From: Lentisphaerota bacterium
Lineage (GTDB): Bacteria > Verrucomicrobiota > Lentisphaeria > Victivallales > Victivallaceae
Assembly: GCA_015061745.1 (NCBI GenBank)
Contig: SUWB01000008.1
Span: forward strand, 1-64,000
Direction of reading: 5' to 3'
Length of the DNA: 64,000 nt
Below, piece after piece: positions 16,830 to 25,601 of the stretch. Both the position numbers and the translations under genes were made by a program. A model generated the notes under the pieces. The model ran no database searches, was not told the DNA's origin, and saw only the letters and a program-made list of their open reading frames with translations. Positions within the stretch are counted from its first letter, which is position 1, and the number at the start of each line of letters is the position of its first letter.

Positions 16830-17882
16830 ATGGATTTGAAAAGTGCACAATTCTGGAGCAGGCGTCTTGCGGCACACTGTCCCCCCGGAACTCCGGCAAT
16901 ACGGCTTATGGAGGTATGCGGAACCCATACCCACGCCATTGCCCGGCATAATCTGCGGGAACTGCTCCCGGGGAACGTGGAGTTGATTTCCGGCCCCGGA
17001 TGCCCTGTCTGTGTTTCAGGAGTTCTTTTCATCGAAAAGATCCGTCATCTGCTCCGCAAGGGCGTTACCGTAGCCCTTTTCGGAGATTTGCTCCGCATTC
17101 CCGGCAGTTCAGGGACCCTCAGGGGCGAAAAAAATCTGCGTGTCGTCTATTCCCCTGCCGATGCACTCCGTTACGCCCTTGAAAATCCTGACCGCCAAAC
17201 CGTTTTTGCCGCCGTCGGATTCGCGCCCACACTCAGTGCAGCAGCGGCTCTGATGAGTGAAGTTGAGGAGCAAAAGTGTAAAAACTTTTCCATTCTGTCG
17301 GACTTTAAGGAAATAATGCCCGTTTTAGGTCTCCTTTGCAGCAACAGCGGCATTGGGGGATTTCTGCTCCCCGGACACGTGGCAAGTGTTACAGGCGTCA
17401 AACACTTTTCTTCACTGCCCCGCCCCGGAGTGGTATCCGGTTTTGAACCTGAAAATATACTCCATTCCATTGATCTGCTCCTTGAAGCACTTGCTTCCGG
17501 CAGAAAAAATTATCTTTTCAACAACTATCCCGAAGCTGTCAGAGAAACGGGCAATCCCCTCGCTGAAAAACTGATTTCCCATTACTTCCGGCACACTGCC
17601 GGTTTCTGGAGAGGTTTGGGAAATATTCCGGACAGCCGCCTGGAACTCAAGGAAAACTTTGCCTGTTATGATGCGGAAAAAATTTATGATCTGTCCGGCG
17701 TTCAGGCCCCGGAAAATCCGGCGTGTTCCTGCGGCGATGTGCTGACCGGGAAACGTTCCCCCGGAGAGTGTTCCCTTTTCGGCACTGTATGCACCCCTGA
17801 AAATCCCGCCGGAGCCTGTATGGCAAGTTCCGAAGGCAGCTGTTCCGCAGCATTTCAGTGGCAGACAGGAGGTGTCAAATGA
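16830..17882 (+). CDS. hypD: Hydrogenase maturation protein HypD
   Basis: 350-residue HypD, an iron-sulfur scaffold that assembles the Fe(CN)2CO unit with HypC and HypE. Conserved motifs present: MEVCGTHTHAIARH, SGPGCPVCV, the central FAAVGFAPT, NSGIGGFLLPGHVASVTG, and the cysteine-rich C-terminal segment (ACSCGDVL and later Cys residues) that holds the [4Fe-4S] cluster. Length is typical. The stop overlaps the hypE start (ATGA). Confidence 0.95.
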   Translation: MDLKSAQFWSRRLAAHCPPGTPAIRLMEVCGTHTHAIARHNLRELLPGNVELISGPGCPVCVSGVLFIEKIRHLLRKGVTVALFGDLLRIPGSSGTLRGEKNLRVVYSPADALRYALENPDRQTVFAAVGFAPTLSAAAALMSEVEEQKCKNFSILSDFKEIMPVLGLLCSNSGIGGFLLPGHVASVTGVKHFSSLPRPGVVSGFEPENILHSIDLLLEALASGRKNYLFNNYPEAVRETGNPLAEKLISHYFRHTAGFWRGLGNIPDSRLELKENFACYDAEKIYDLSGVQAPENPACSCGDVLTGKRSPGECSLFGTVCTPENPAGACMASSEGSCSAAFQWQTGGVK

Positions 17883-18871
17883 GCAAGATCACCCTTGCCC
17901 ACGGCAGCGGCGGTTCATTACAGAACGATCTCATCAAAAAAGAGATCCTTTCCCGCTTTTCCAATCCGCTGCTGGATTCTCTGCCCGATGGAGCTCTCAC
18001 GCCGGAAGGATTGGTCATTTCAAGTGACAGTTTCGTCATCACGCCCCGCTTTTTCAAAGGGGGCAACATCGGAGAACTGGCCGTCACCGGCACGGTGAAT
18101 GATATCCTTATGGCAGGAGGCATCCCCCGTTATCTTACTTGCAGTCTCATTATTGAAGAAGGATTCGACACCGATGAACTGGGGTTGATCCTTGACTCGA
18201 TGAAAGAATGTGCCGCCCGATGCAATGTTTCTATCGTCACCGGCGATACAAAAGTCGTCCCCGCCGGAATGGGGGACGGCCTTTATATCAACACCGCCGG
18301 TGTCGGCTTCAAACGGCCCGGTATGCACCTTGACAAAAGCCGTATTGCAAGTTCCGATAAAATCATTGTCAGCCGCAGTGCCGGTGAACACGGCTTGAGC
18401 ATTATGGCCGAAAGATGCGGCCTTGAAAGCGATACACTGGCAAGTGACTGTGCTCCGTTGACTCAGGCGGTGGAGCGTCTTCACGCCGCCGCCGGAGAAA
18501 AGCTGAAGTTTATGCGGGACGCCACCCGGGGCGGGGTCTGGGGCATTACATACGAAATCTTTGAAAACGCTCCCTGCGGTGCCGTTCTTGACGAAAACGC
18601 CCTCCCCGTCTCTCCGACAGCAGATGCTGCGGCAAAACTTCTGGGCCTCGACCCGGGCTTTGCCGCCTGTGAAGGATGTTTTGCCGCAGTGGTCAGTGCC
18701 GATGCGGCACAAAGTTGTGTCGATGCGCTGCGGACTCTGCCCGGAAACGAACAGGCCGCCATCATCGGCGAAGCCACTCCCGACCGGGGACGGATTGTTT
18801 TACGCAGCGAATGGGGAGCTTTACGCGAACTCCGGATCGCTTCAGGCGATCAGCTGCCGCGGATATGTTAA
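17879..18871 (+). CDS. hypE: Hydrogenase maturation protein HypE (carbamoyl dehydratase)
   Basis: 330-residue PurM-like ATPase that dehydrates the carbamoyl group on its C-terminal cysteine to cyanide. The N-terminal ITLAHGSGG, SSDSFVITP and GTVNDILMAGG, the RDATRGGVWG loop, and the last residues LPRIC with the terminal Cys that receives the carbamoyl group are all present. The start at 17879 overlaps the hypD stop and follows AGGAGGTG. HypF, which supplies the carbamoyl group, is not in this window. Confidence 0.96.
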   Translation: MSKITLAHGSGGSLQNDLIKKEILSRFSNPLLDSLPDGALTPEGLVISSDSFVITPRFFKGGNIGELAVTGTVNDILMAGGIPRYLTCSLIIEEGFDTDELGLILDSMKECAARCNVSIVTGDTKVVPAGMGDGLYINTAGVGFKRPGMHLDKSRIASSDKIIVSRSAGEHGLSIMAERCGLESDTLASDCAPLTQAVERLHAAAGEKLKFMRDATRGGVWGITYEIFENAPCGAVLDENALPVSPTADAAAKLLGLDPGFAACEGCFAAVVSADAAQSCVDALRTLPGNEQAAIIGEATPDRGRIVLRSEWGALRELRIASGDQLPRIC

Positions 18872-18887
18872 AAAAGAGAGGTCAACA

Positions 18888-19241
18888 ATGCACGAACTTG
18901 CAATCGCCACCTCTCTGGCAGAGAGTTTGATCGAATATCAGGAAAAAAATGCCGTAAAAATCAATGCGGCTCATATAAAAGTCGGAGTGTTGTCAGGAAT
19001 AGATCCTGCGGCACTGGAATTTGCCTGGGAACCGGCAGTTGCCAATTTCCCCGGAAAAAATTTGCAGCAATGCCGTCTGGTCATTGAACTTGCAAAACTG
19101 AAACATACCTGCCGCAACTGCGGTGAGACCTTTGAATTTGACACCTGGCATCTTGAATGTCCGGCGTGTCATCAGGAAACCCTTAAAAGAGAAAACGGCA
19201 GTGAATTCATACTTGAAAGTGTAGAGGTCGAAAATGTGTAA
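18888..19241 (+). CDS. hypA: Hydrogenase nickel-insertion protein HypA
   Basis: 117-residue nickel metallochaperone. The N-terminal MHELAIA supplies His2, the nickel ligand. The zinc finger is formed by CRNCGE and CPACHQ (two CxxC pairs). It delivers nickel with HypB to the hydrogenase large subunit. The start at 18888 follows AGAGAGG. The longer open frame upstream overlaps hypE and is not coding. The hypB start lies inside the last codons of this gene, so the two are coupled. Confidence 0.95.
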   Translation: MHELAIATSLAESLIEYQEKNAVKINAAHIKVGVLSGIDPAALEFAWEPAVANFPGKNLQQCRLVIELAKLKHTCRNCGETFEFDTWHLECPACHQETLKRENGSEFILESVEVENV

Positions 19242-20034
19242 AGAGTGCGGCTGTTCGGGCCATCATCACGAACATCATCACGAACATCATCACGAACATC
19301 ATCACGACGGAGAAACGGAAGTTCCTCACACCCATACCCGTCCGGACGGTTCAGTTTATACCCATACTCACGGAGAAAAACTCACCCGTGAAATCGCTGT
19401 CGGCAGCGCCATTCTTGCGGCCAACGATTCTGTTGCCGAAAGCAATCGCCGTTTCTTCCGTGAACGGAATATGACGGTTTTTAATCTGATTTCCTCCCCC
19501 GGAGCCGGAAAAACCACCCTTCTGGTGGAAACGCTGAAAAAACTTTCCGCTGCCGGTGTCCGTACCGCCGTCATCGTAGGGGACCAGTACGGCTCCATTG
19601 ATGCCGAAAGAATGAAAGCAGCAGGCGTCCCCGTCACCCAGATAGAAACCCATTCAAGCTGCCACCTTGACGCTTCAAGAATCCAGGAGGTTCTGACAAG
19701 TGCCATTCCTGAGGGGACAGAGATCGTGTTCATTGAAAATGTGGGCAATCTGGTTTGTCCCGTAGCATTCGACTTGGGGGAAGATGCTAAAATCGCCCTT
19801 CTTTCAACTCCTGAAGGAGAAGAAAAACCCCTGAAGTATCCGGCTCTTTTTGCCGCTGCGGAAATGATATTGCTCACAAAATGCGACCTTGAACAGGTCT
19901 TGGATTGGAATTATAACACAAGTGTCAAAAATATAAAACAGGTCAATCCGGAAGCACGTTTTATGCGTATTTCGGCAAAAACCGGGGAGGGAATGGAAAA
20001 CTGGACAGAGTTTCTGCTGAATAGGGAAAAATAA
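19234..20034 (+). CDS. hypB: Hydrogenase nickel-incorporation GTPase HypB
   Basis: 266-residue SIMIBI-class GTPase. The N-terminus has the high-affinity metal site MCKECGC. A histidine-rich tract follows (four HHHE/D-type repeats, residues about 10-25), then another His cluster (THTRPDGSVYTHTHGE), suited to nickel storage. GTPase motifs: Walker A SSPGAGKTTLL, the metal-binding switch around the ETHSSCHLD segment, IENVGNLVCP, and the LTKCDL base-recognition motif. It overlaps hypA by eight bases. Confidence 0.96.
   Translation: MCKECGCSGHHHEHHHEHHHEHHHDGETEVPHTHTRPDGSVYTHTHGEKLTREIAVGSAILAANDSVAESNRRFFRERNMTVFNLISSPGAGKTTLLVETLKKLSAAGVRTAVIVGDQYGSIDAERMKAAGVPVTQIETHSSCHLDASRIQEVLTSAIPEGTEIVFIENVGNLVCPVAFDLGEDAKIALLSTPEGEEKPLKYPALFAAAEMILLTKCDLEQVLDWNYNTSVKNIKQVNPEARFMRISAKTGEGMENWTEFLLNREK
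19261..19308 (+). repeat. Tandem 12-base repeat in hypB (His-rich coding)
   Basis: CATCATCACGAA occurs three times, plus a fourth copy ending GAC, with no other base changes. It encodes the nickel-binding His tract. Perfect identity suggests recent slippage-type expansion. Confidence 0.9.
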
Positions 20035-20092
20035 CTTAAACATTATTTCAACTGGGAAAAACTACTCCCTGTAACCAAAAGGAATTTTTTTT

Positions 20093-22036
20093 ATGAATTG
20101 GATAGCATATCTGGTACCGGCACTGATCCTGCTGCCTCTGGCAGGGGGATTGCTTGCCGCCGTGCTTCCCGGTTACCGTCTGCGCAACTCAATGGTCAAT
20201 CTGATTGCCCTGCTTATTGCCGCAGGCGGCGTAACAACTGTTTGTCTGTCGGCCCAAAGTCCCGGCGGCGTCTGGACTTTGAGCGTTCCCGCCTGGGCTG
20301 CACACGGCGGTTTGATCCTTGAACTGCTTATTATCGGCGTGATTCTCGTCATCTCTTTCAGGATCAAAAACGCCTGGATCGCATTGCTGACCTTTCTGCA
20401 GCTGCTTGGAGTTGCCGTCACCTTTTTTATCCCCGGCGACCACACATCAAACTTTGAACTTTTCAGGATCGACAATCTCTCCCGCATTATGCTGCTGGTC
20501 AGCACCCTTGTGGGCGGAGCCATTCTGGTCTTTTCAGTGGGCTATATGACCCGTCATCAGGAACACGCTCCTGAAGGGGCGGGATCGTTAAAACGCTTTT
20601 ACTTTTTCTTCCTGAGCTTTCTGGGACTGATGATCGGTCTTGTGGTATCAAATCATCTTTCCTTTTTCAGCTTCTTCTGGGAAGGCACGACCTTGTGCAG
20701 CTATGCCCTTATCGGTCAGGACGGCGGAAAAGCCCGGAGTGAAAATGCGGTCAGAGCCCTTCTTATCAACAGCTTCGGCGGCGTGCTGCTGGTGCTGGGA
20801 GTTCTGGTACTGAAACTCCAGACCGGCGGCGAAAGTTTCAATGAACTTTTCAGCAAAGATCATTACACTTTGCTTGCAGCCATTTTCCTCATTATTGCCG
20901 CTTTTACCAAATCGGCTCTCTTTCCTTTCCAGAGCTGGCTTCTGGGAGCAATGGTGGCCCCCACTCCTGTCTCAGCAATGCTTCACGCCGCCACAATGGT
21001 CAAGGCCGGTGTCTATCTGGTGATGCGTCTGACGCCTCACTACCAGAACGATGTCCGGGTGACGATGGTGGTGGCCTTTGCCGGAGCTATCACCTTTCTC
21101 GGAGGAGCTCTGCTGGCCTGCACCCAAAGCAACGGCAAACGGGTTTTGGCCTACTCGACGATTTCCAATCTGGGACTTGTGGTCGCCTGTGCGGGGATCA
21201 ATTCTCCTCTTGCCTACGCTGCGGGCCTTGCCATTATCAGTTTCCACGCCATTTCAAAGGGGCTGCTCTTTCTCTGCGTGGGCAGGATCGAACAGCAGAT
21301 CGGTTCCCGGGATATTGAAGATATGGACGGTCTTATGTTCAAGATGCCCTTTACTTCATTGATGATCCTCATCGGTATGCTTTCGATGCTGCTGCCGCCT
21401 TTCGGTATGCTGCTGAGCAAATGGCTGGCTATTGAAGCCACTATCCGTTCACCTTTCCTGCTGCTCTTTATGGTGCTGGGCAGTGCCCTGACGGTTTACT
21501 TCTGGGCAAAATGGATCGGACGTATCCAGCATTCAGGCTATCATCCGGTAGTTTTCAAAGAAGAAATGTCCGTAAGTATGAAGATCGCCCTGGGTATCCT
21601 TGCCGTAATGGTTCTGGGCACAGGGCTCACCACGATGCTGATATTGAACAAAGTTTTCGTTCCTATGGCTGAAAGCGTTTTCGGCAGCCGCGAACTGCTC
21701 AATCAGGCGGCGACCTTCCCGGCCCTGATTATCTTCGGAGCGGTGGCCATTGGGGGTATACTCCACTACTTTTTCTGTTGGAGGACCTTCAAAAACGAAT
21801 GGGTGCGTATGCCCTTCCTCTGCGGCGAAAATGTGACTTTTGAAGAAGTCCGGGGGGATAATGATATCCGTTCCTACGACTTCCACAGCATCGGCGGAAA
21901 GATCGAGCACTCCCACGTCACAAGTTACTACTTCCGGGATGTGGTCAACGAAAAACTGGTTACAGCCTGCCTCAACTGGGGTGCCTGGCTGATTATTCTT
22001 GTTCTCATCGGCAATACCCTGACCCAAGTCCGGTAA
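20093..22036 (+). CDS. echA: Ech-type hydrogenase subunit A (antiporter-like membrane subunit)
   Basis: 647-residue integral membrane protein of the NuoL/Mrp-antiporter family, matching EchA/HyfB in length. About 14-16 hydrophobic helices are visible. Conserved segments are the EGTTLCSYALIG helix, ALFPFQSWLLGAMVAPTPVSAMLHAATMVKAG (the family core with the functional lysine), and YSTISNLGLVVACAG. It is the proton- or sodium-translocating arm of the complex. It begins 58 bases after hypB and the transcript appears continuous. Confidence 0.92.
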   Translation: MNWIAYLVPALILLPLAGGLLAAVLPGYRLRNSMVNLIALLIAAGGVTTVCLSAQSPGGVWTLSVPAWAAHGGLILELLIIGVILVISFRIKNAWIALLTFLQLLGVAVTFFIPGDHTSNFELFRIDNLSRIMLLVSTLVGGAILVFSVGYMTRHQEHAPEGAGSLKRFYFFFLSFLGLMIGLVVSNHLSFFSFFWEGTTLCSYALIGQDGGKARSENAVRALLINSFGGVLLVLGVLVLKLQTGGESFNELFSKDHYTLLAAIFLIIAAFTKSALFPFQSWLLGAMVAPTPVSAMLHAATMVKAGVYLVMRLTPHYQNDVRVTMVVAFAGAITFLGGALLACTQSNGKRVLAYSTISNLGLVVACAGINSPLAYAAGLAIISFHAISKGLLFLCVGRIEQQIGSRDIEDMDGLMFKMPFTSLMILIGMLSMLLPPFGMLLSKWLAIEATIRSPFLLLFMVLGSALTVYFWAKWIGRIQHSGYHPVVFKEEMSVSMKIALGILAVMVLGTGLTTMLILNKVFVPMAESVFGSRELLNQAATFPALIIFGAVAIGGILHYFFCWRTFKNEWVRMPFLCGENVTFEEVRGDNDIRSYDFHSIGGKIEHSHVTSYYFRDVVNEKLVTACLNWGAWLIILVLIGNTLTQVR

Positions 22037-22058
22037 CCTAAAGAAAGGTATAAATAGA

Positions 22059-22943
22059 ATGGAACTTTTACAGAAAGTTTGCACATACTGCTGGAACACC
22101 TCCTGGCTCTACGGATTTCTCGTGCTCCTGCTGACCCCCGTTGCCGGAATCATACTCACCGGTATTGACCGCAAGATCACTGCCAGAATGCAGGGCAGAA
22201 TAGGACCTTCCTGGTTTCAGCCCTATTACGATCTGGTTAAACTTTTCAGCAAAAAACCTATGGCACTCCACCGTCCCCAGCTGATCTATGCCACACTGCA
22301 TCTGGTCTTTATGATGGCGGCGGTACTTCTTCTGGCTCAGGGCCGGGATTTGCTGATGATCCTCTTTGTTCAGGCCTTTTCAGTCATCTGTCTGGTGCTG
22401 GGCGGAATGAGCGTGCGTTCACCTTACAGCTGGATCGGCAGCCAGCGTAAAATTATGCAGATGCTGGCAGTTGAACCGGTTTTTCTGCTGATGATCGTGG
22501 CTCTTTATCTGCGGGACGGAACCTTTTTAGGAAGTGACCTTTTTGCAAAAGGCGATCCCCTGCTGCCCTCTATGCCCCTGCTCTTTCTGGCATTTCTCTG
22601 TGCCGTGGCCATTGAATTTGAAAAGTCCCCCTTTGACCTGGCAAGTTCCCACCACGCCCATCAGGAGATCGTCAAAGGAGTAACTCTGGAATACTCCGGG
22701 CCTTTTCTGGGTCTGATTGAGATCGCACATTTTTATGAGATTGCCTTTTTCTTCGGACTGATGATGGCCTTCTGGCACACCAACATCATCATTGCCCTGC
22801 TTCTGGCCCTGGGCGGACTTGTCTTTATGGTGGTCCTGGACAACTCCTTTGCGCGTCTGACGCCCAACTGGATGCTGAAGTTTATGTGGACCTTTCCTCT
22901 TTCTATGGCATTGGCAAATCTTATCTGGTTATGGGTGAAATAA
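22059..22943 (+). CDS. echB: Ech-type hydrogenase subunit B (NuoH-like)
   Basis: 294-residue membrane protein of the complex I subunit 1 (NuoH/HycD) family, with about eight helices. The conserved DRKITARMQGRIGPSWFQPYYDLVKLF and the loop EFEKSPFDLASSHHAHQEIVKG, which couples the membrane arm to the catalytic arm, are present. Length matches EchB. AAAGAAAGG precedes the ATG. The downstream echC starts immediately after its stop. Confidence 0.94.
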   Translation: MELLQKVCTYCWNTSWLYGFLVLLLTPVAGIILTGIDRKITARMQGRIGPSWFQPYYDLVKLFSKKPMALHRPQLIYATLHLVFMMAAVLLLAQGRDLLMILFVQAFSVICLVLGGMSVRSPYSWIGSQRKIMQMLAVEPVFLLMIVALYLRDGTFLGSDLFAKGDPLLPSMPLLFLAFLCAVAIEFEKSPFDLASSHHAHQEIVKGVTLEYSGPFLGLIEIAHFYEIAFFFGLMMAFWHTNIIIALLLALGGLVFMVVLDNSFARLTPNWMLKFMWTFPLSMALANLIWLWVK

Positions 22944-23453
22944 ATGAGTAAAGCAATATCCAAATCTCCGTGGGTGGTACATTTCAACTGCAACAGCTGC
23001 AACGGCTGTGACATTGAATTTCTCGCCTGCCTGACACCGACCTATGATGTGGAACGCTTCGGAGTGCTCCACGTGGGCAACCCCAAACACGCGGACGTTC
23101 TGGTGGTCACCGGTTCCGTCAATTTCCGCAACCGTCACGTTTTGAAAAACGTTTATGACCAGATGCCCGACCCCAAAGTGGTGGTGGCAATGGGAGTTTG
23201 TCCCGCCACCGGCGGTATTTTTGCCGACTGCTACAATGTGGTGGGCGGAGTGGGTTCTGTCATTCCGGTGGATGTCCACGTTCCGGGCTGCCCCCCGAAA
23301 CCTGAAGCGATGATTGACGGCATCATTGAAGCTGTGGGTATCCTTGAAAAGAAGCGGCAGGGACTCGCTGTTGATCCGCCCCTGCTTGAAGTGCAGACAG
23401 TCAAGGGTCCTGCCCCGGCTCCCGCTCCTGAAGCAGAGACAAAAAAACCGTAA
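22944..23453 (+). CDS. echC: Ech-type hydrogenase small subunit (NuoB-like)
   Basis: 169-residue hydrogenase small subunit carrying the [4Fe-4S] cluster next to the active site. The four cysteine ligands are visible: NSCNGCDIEF (CxxC), MGVCPATGG and VPGCPPKPEAMIDGI. The protein is longer than minimal EchC because of a Pro/Ala-rich C-terminal tail (PAPAPAPEAE). It is cytoplasmic, at the membrane interface. It starts one base after the echB stop. Confidence 0.95.
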   Translation: MSKAISKSPWVVHFNCNSCNGCDIEFLACLTPTYDVERFGVLHVGNPKHADVLVVTGSVNFRNRHVLKNVYDQMPDPKVVVAMGVCPATGGIFADCYNVVGGVGSVIPVDVHVPGCPPKPEAMIDGIIEAVGILEKKRQGLAVDPPLLEVQTVKGPAPAPAPEAETKKP

Positions 23454-23473
23454 CCTTGTGAGGCAACAATACT

Positions 23474-23905
23474 ATGATGCAAGTAAATGAAACGCTGACT
23501 CTTGAAAATCAGCTTGAAAAAATCGGAGCTCTTCAACATCAGGGATACCGTTTTGTGACGATGACCGTGGTGGATAAAGGAGAGGAGTTTGACATCTTTT
23601 ACCACTTCGATCTGGAGTATGAACTGCATACTTGTAAACTGGAACTGAAAAAAGGCGATCCCCTGCCCAGTATTTCAGGAGTCTGTTTCCCCGCAGTCGT
23701 GGTGGAAAATGAAATACAGGATCTTTTCGGCATTACCGTTACGGGTCTTGTTATTGATTACGAAAAACATTTTATTCTGGCTCCCGATGCTCCGGCACAG
23801 CCTTTCTGCCGGGTTCCCGGCGTAGGCGTTACCGCTGTGGCAAGAGATGCCAATGGAAACCTGACCGCCCCGGCGGTCCCTCAGGAAAAGGAAGGTGAAA
23901 AATGA
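23474..23905 (+). CDS. echD: Ech-type hydrogenase subunit D (NuoC-like)
   Basis: 143-residue homologue of the 30-kDa complex I subunit. It shows HFDLEYELHTCKLEL, FPAVVVENEIQDLFGITVTGL (the conserved E-x-E-IxDLFGI motif) and a C-terminal extension. It has a structural role bridging small and large subunits. Two ATG codons (23474 and 23477) are adjacent; either may start. The stop overlaps echE by four bases. Confidence 0.93.
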   Translation: MMQVNETLTLENQLEKIGALQHQGYRFVTMTVVDKGEEFDIFYHFDLEYELHTCKLELKKGDPLPSISGVCFPAVVVENEIQDLFGITVTGLVIDYEKHFILAPDAPAQPFCRVPGVGVTAVARDANGNLTAPAVPQEKEGEK

Positions 23906-24975
23906 GTATGCTTGTACCTTTCGGTCCTCAGCACCCGGTGCTCCCTGAGCCCCTGCAGCTCCGTCTTGAACTCAACGACGAAAAAGTCGTTTCCGCCGTT
24001 CCCGTGGTGGGCTACGTCCACCGGGGACTGGAAAAACTGGCCGAACAAAAAGATTTCGTTCAGGACACGTTCCTTATTGAACGGGTCTGCGGCATTTGCA
24101 GTTTTATGCATTCAATGGCTTACAGTATGGGCATTGAGGAGCTGATGAATATTGAAGTTCCCGACCGGGCAAGATATTTGCGGGTGATCTGGGCGGAACT
24201 CCACCGGATGCACAGTCATCTGCTGGCCCTGGGACTTCTGGCTGATGCCTTCGGCTTTGAAAATCTCTTTTACAATATCTGGAAGATCCGGGAAGAAATT
24301 ATGGATGCTATGGAATGTACCACCGGAGCCCGGGTTATGCTGGGAACGTGCTGCATCGGCGGTGTCAGAAAAGATATTTCACCGGAACAAGCCAAATTTG
24401 TGCTGGAAAAACTGGCAAACTTTGAAAAAATGTTCAAACGTTCTTCCGAAGTCCTTATGGGCGATTACAGTGTTAAAGAACGTCTCGCAGGCGTCGGGAT
24501 CATCGACGGTAAAAAGGCTTATGAAATGGGTGCCGTCGGCCCCACTCTCAGAGGCAGCGGCATTGCAAAGGACCACCGTATGACGGGATATGCCGCCTAC
24601 GGTGAACTGGGTTTTGAACCCGTCGTTGAAACAGACGGCGACTGTTACAGCCGCACAATGGTGCGGATCAGAGAGCTTTATCAGTCAATGAACCTTGTCC
24701 GTGAAGCTCTTGCCAAACTTCCTGCCGGCGATTTGAAAACTCCTTTCAAAGGAAATCCTGCCGGTGAGGCCGCCGTCCGGGTGGAACAGCCCCGGGGCGA
24801 AGTGCTTTACTATCTCCGCGGAAACGGAACAGATAAGTTGGACCGCTTGCGGATAAGGACTCCTACATTCGCCAACATCGCCCCGCTGCTCACGATGCTT
24901 GTGGGCTGCAATCTGCCTGACGTGGCGGTGATTATTCTTTCCATTGATCCCTGTATCAGCTGTACGGAGCGTTAA
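23902..24975 (+). CDS. echE: Ech-type [NiFe] hydrogenase large subunit
   Basis: 357-residue catalytic subunit that reduces protons with electrons from ferredoxin. The nickel ligands are both there: N-terminal ERVCGICSFMHS and C-terminal DPCISCTER. The protein ends directly at the second CxxC motif plus two residues, so there is no C-terminal propeptide to remove. This is also known for EchE and CooH and explains why no maturation endopeptidase is needed or seen here. Upstream landmarks are PFGPQHPVLPEPLQL and VHRGLEKLAEQKDF. Confidence 0.96.
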   Translation: MSMLVPFGPQHPVLPEPLQLRLELNDEKVVSAVPVVGYVHRGLEKLAEQKDFVQDTFLIERVCGICSFMHSMAYSMGIEELMNIEVPDRARYLRVIWAELHRMHSHLLALGLLADAFGFENLFYNIWKIREEIMDAMECTTGARVMLGTCCIGGVRKDISPEQAKFVLEKLANFEKMFKRSSEVLMGDYSVKERLAGVGIIDGKKAYEMGAVGPTLRGSGIAKDHRMTGYAAYGELGFEPVVETDGDCYSRTMVRIRELYQSMNLVREALAKLPAGDLKTPFKGNPAGEAAVRVEQPRGEVLYYLRGNGTDKLDRLRIRTPTFANIAPLLTMLVGCNLPDVAVIILSIDPCISCTER

Positions 24976-24976
24976 A

Positions 24977-25291
24977 ATGCGTCTTTTTTCCATATTCAAA
25001 GATATTCTCGGCAATCTGGTCAAAGGTCCCGTCACCCGTGACTACCCCTTTGAGAAGCGTGAACCCTTCCCCGGCGAAAGAGGAAAACTTGTCATCGAAG
25101 AAGACAAGTGTATTTTCTGCGGACTCTGTGCCAAGAAGTGTCCTTCCAACGCCATACAGGTCAGCCGCAACCCCAAAGAGTGGCGGTTTGAAAAGTTCCG
25201 CTGCATCCTCTGCGGCACTTGCGTTGACGGCTGTCCTAAAAAATGTCTGAAACTGCTGCCCCGGCTGGCAGAAACAGAAGAAAAACAATAA
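24977..25291 (+). CDS. echF: Ech-type hydrogenase ferredoxin-like subunit F
   Basis: 104-residue iron-sulfur protein with two complete [4Fe-4S] motifs: CIFCGLCAKKCP and CILCGTCVDGCPKKC. It relays electrons from soluble ferredoxin to EchC. The start at 24977 lies two bases after the echE stop; the longer frame begins inside echE. It is the last gene of the hyp-ech transcript, followed by a hairpin terminator at 25321-25356. Confidence 0.93.
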   Translation: MRLFSIFKDILGNLVKGPVTRDYPFEKREPFPGERGKLVIEEDKCIFCGLCAKKCPSNAIQVSRNPKEWRFEKFRCILCGTCVDGCPKKCLKLLPRLAETEEKQ

Positions 25292-25320
25292 CATCTTTTT
25301 CCGGGAGTTGTTCCGGAATA

Positions 25321-25356
25321 CAGAGGAAATGAGCGTTCAAAAGTTCATTTCCTCTG
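25321..25356 (+). terminator. Hairpin terminator after ech operon
   Basis: 12-bp perfect stem CAGAGGAAATGA / TCATTTCCTCTG with a 12-base loop, followed by TTAT. The short T tract makes it a moderate terminator. Confidence 0.6.
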
Positions 25357-25470
25357 TTATAAATCCACCGGGATCCCGGTATGTTTGGCGGAAGAAGAAA
25401 ATTTCTCCCGGAATAGTGGATTATCAAAGAGATACACGTAAAATTTTTTTTGCATTTTAATTTTTTCCCA

Positions 25471-25499
25471 TTGATTTGTCACTGTTTCCGGTATATATT
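25471..25499 (+). promoter_or_regulatory. Promoter for pilin 2 operon
   Basis: TTGATT (25471-25476), 17-base spacer, TATATT (25494-25499), about 100 bases before the pilin 2 ATG. Confidence 0.6.
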
Positions 25500-25601
25500 A
25501 CAGTGTTGTTACCTGAAAAAATTTCCGGTCACAGTTTTTTTCTGCATACGGAAACTTTATTTCGACTTTTACAGTTCGGTTACAGAAATTTGGAGGAGCG
25601 T

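Larger units (their letters stand above)
25292..25601. other. Non-coding interval: terminator plus pilin 2 promoter and leader
   Basis: 310 bases between echF and pilin 2. It contains the hairpin at 25321-25356, an AT-rich stretch (25436-25470) and the promoter at 25471-25499. I see no small gene or RNA gene in it. Confidence 0.6.

Noticed and set aside
19261..19308. CRISPR or regulatory repeat
   Set aside because: 12-base units without spacers that encode the known His-rich tract of HypB.
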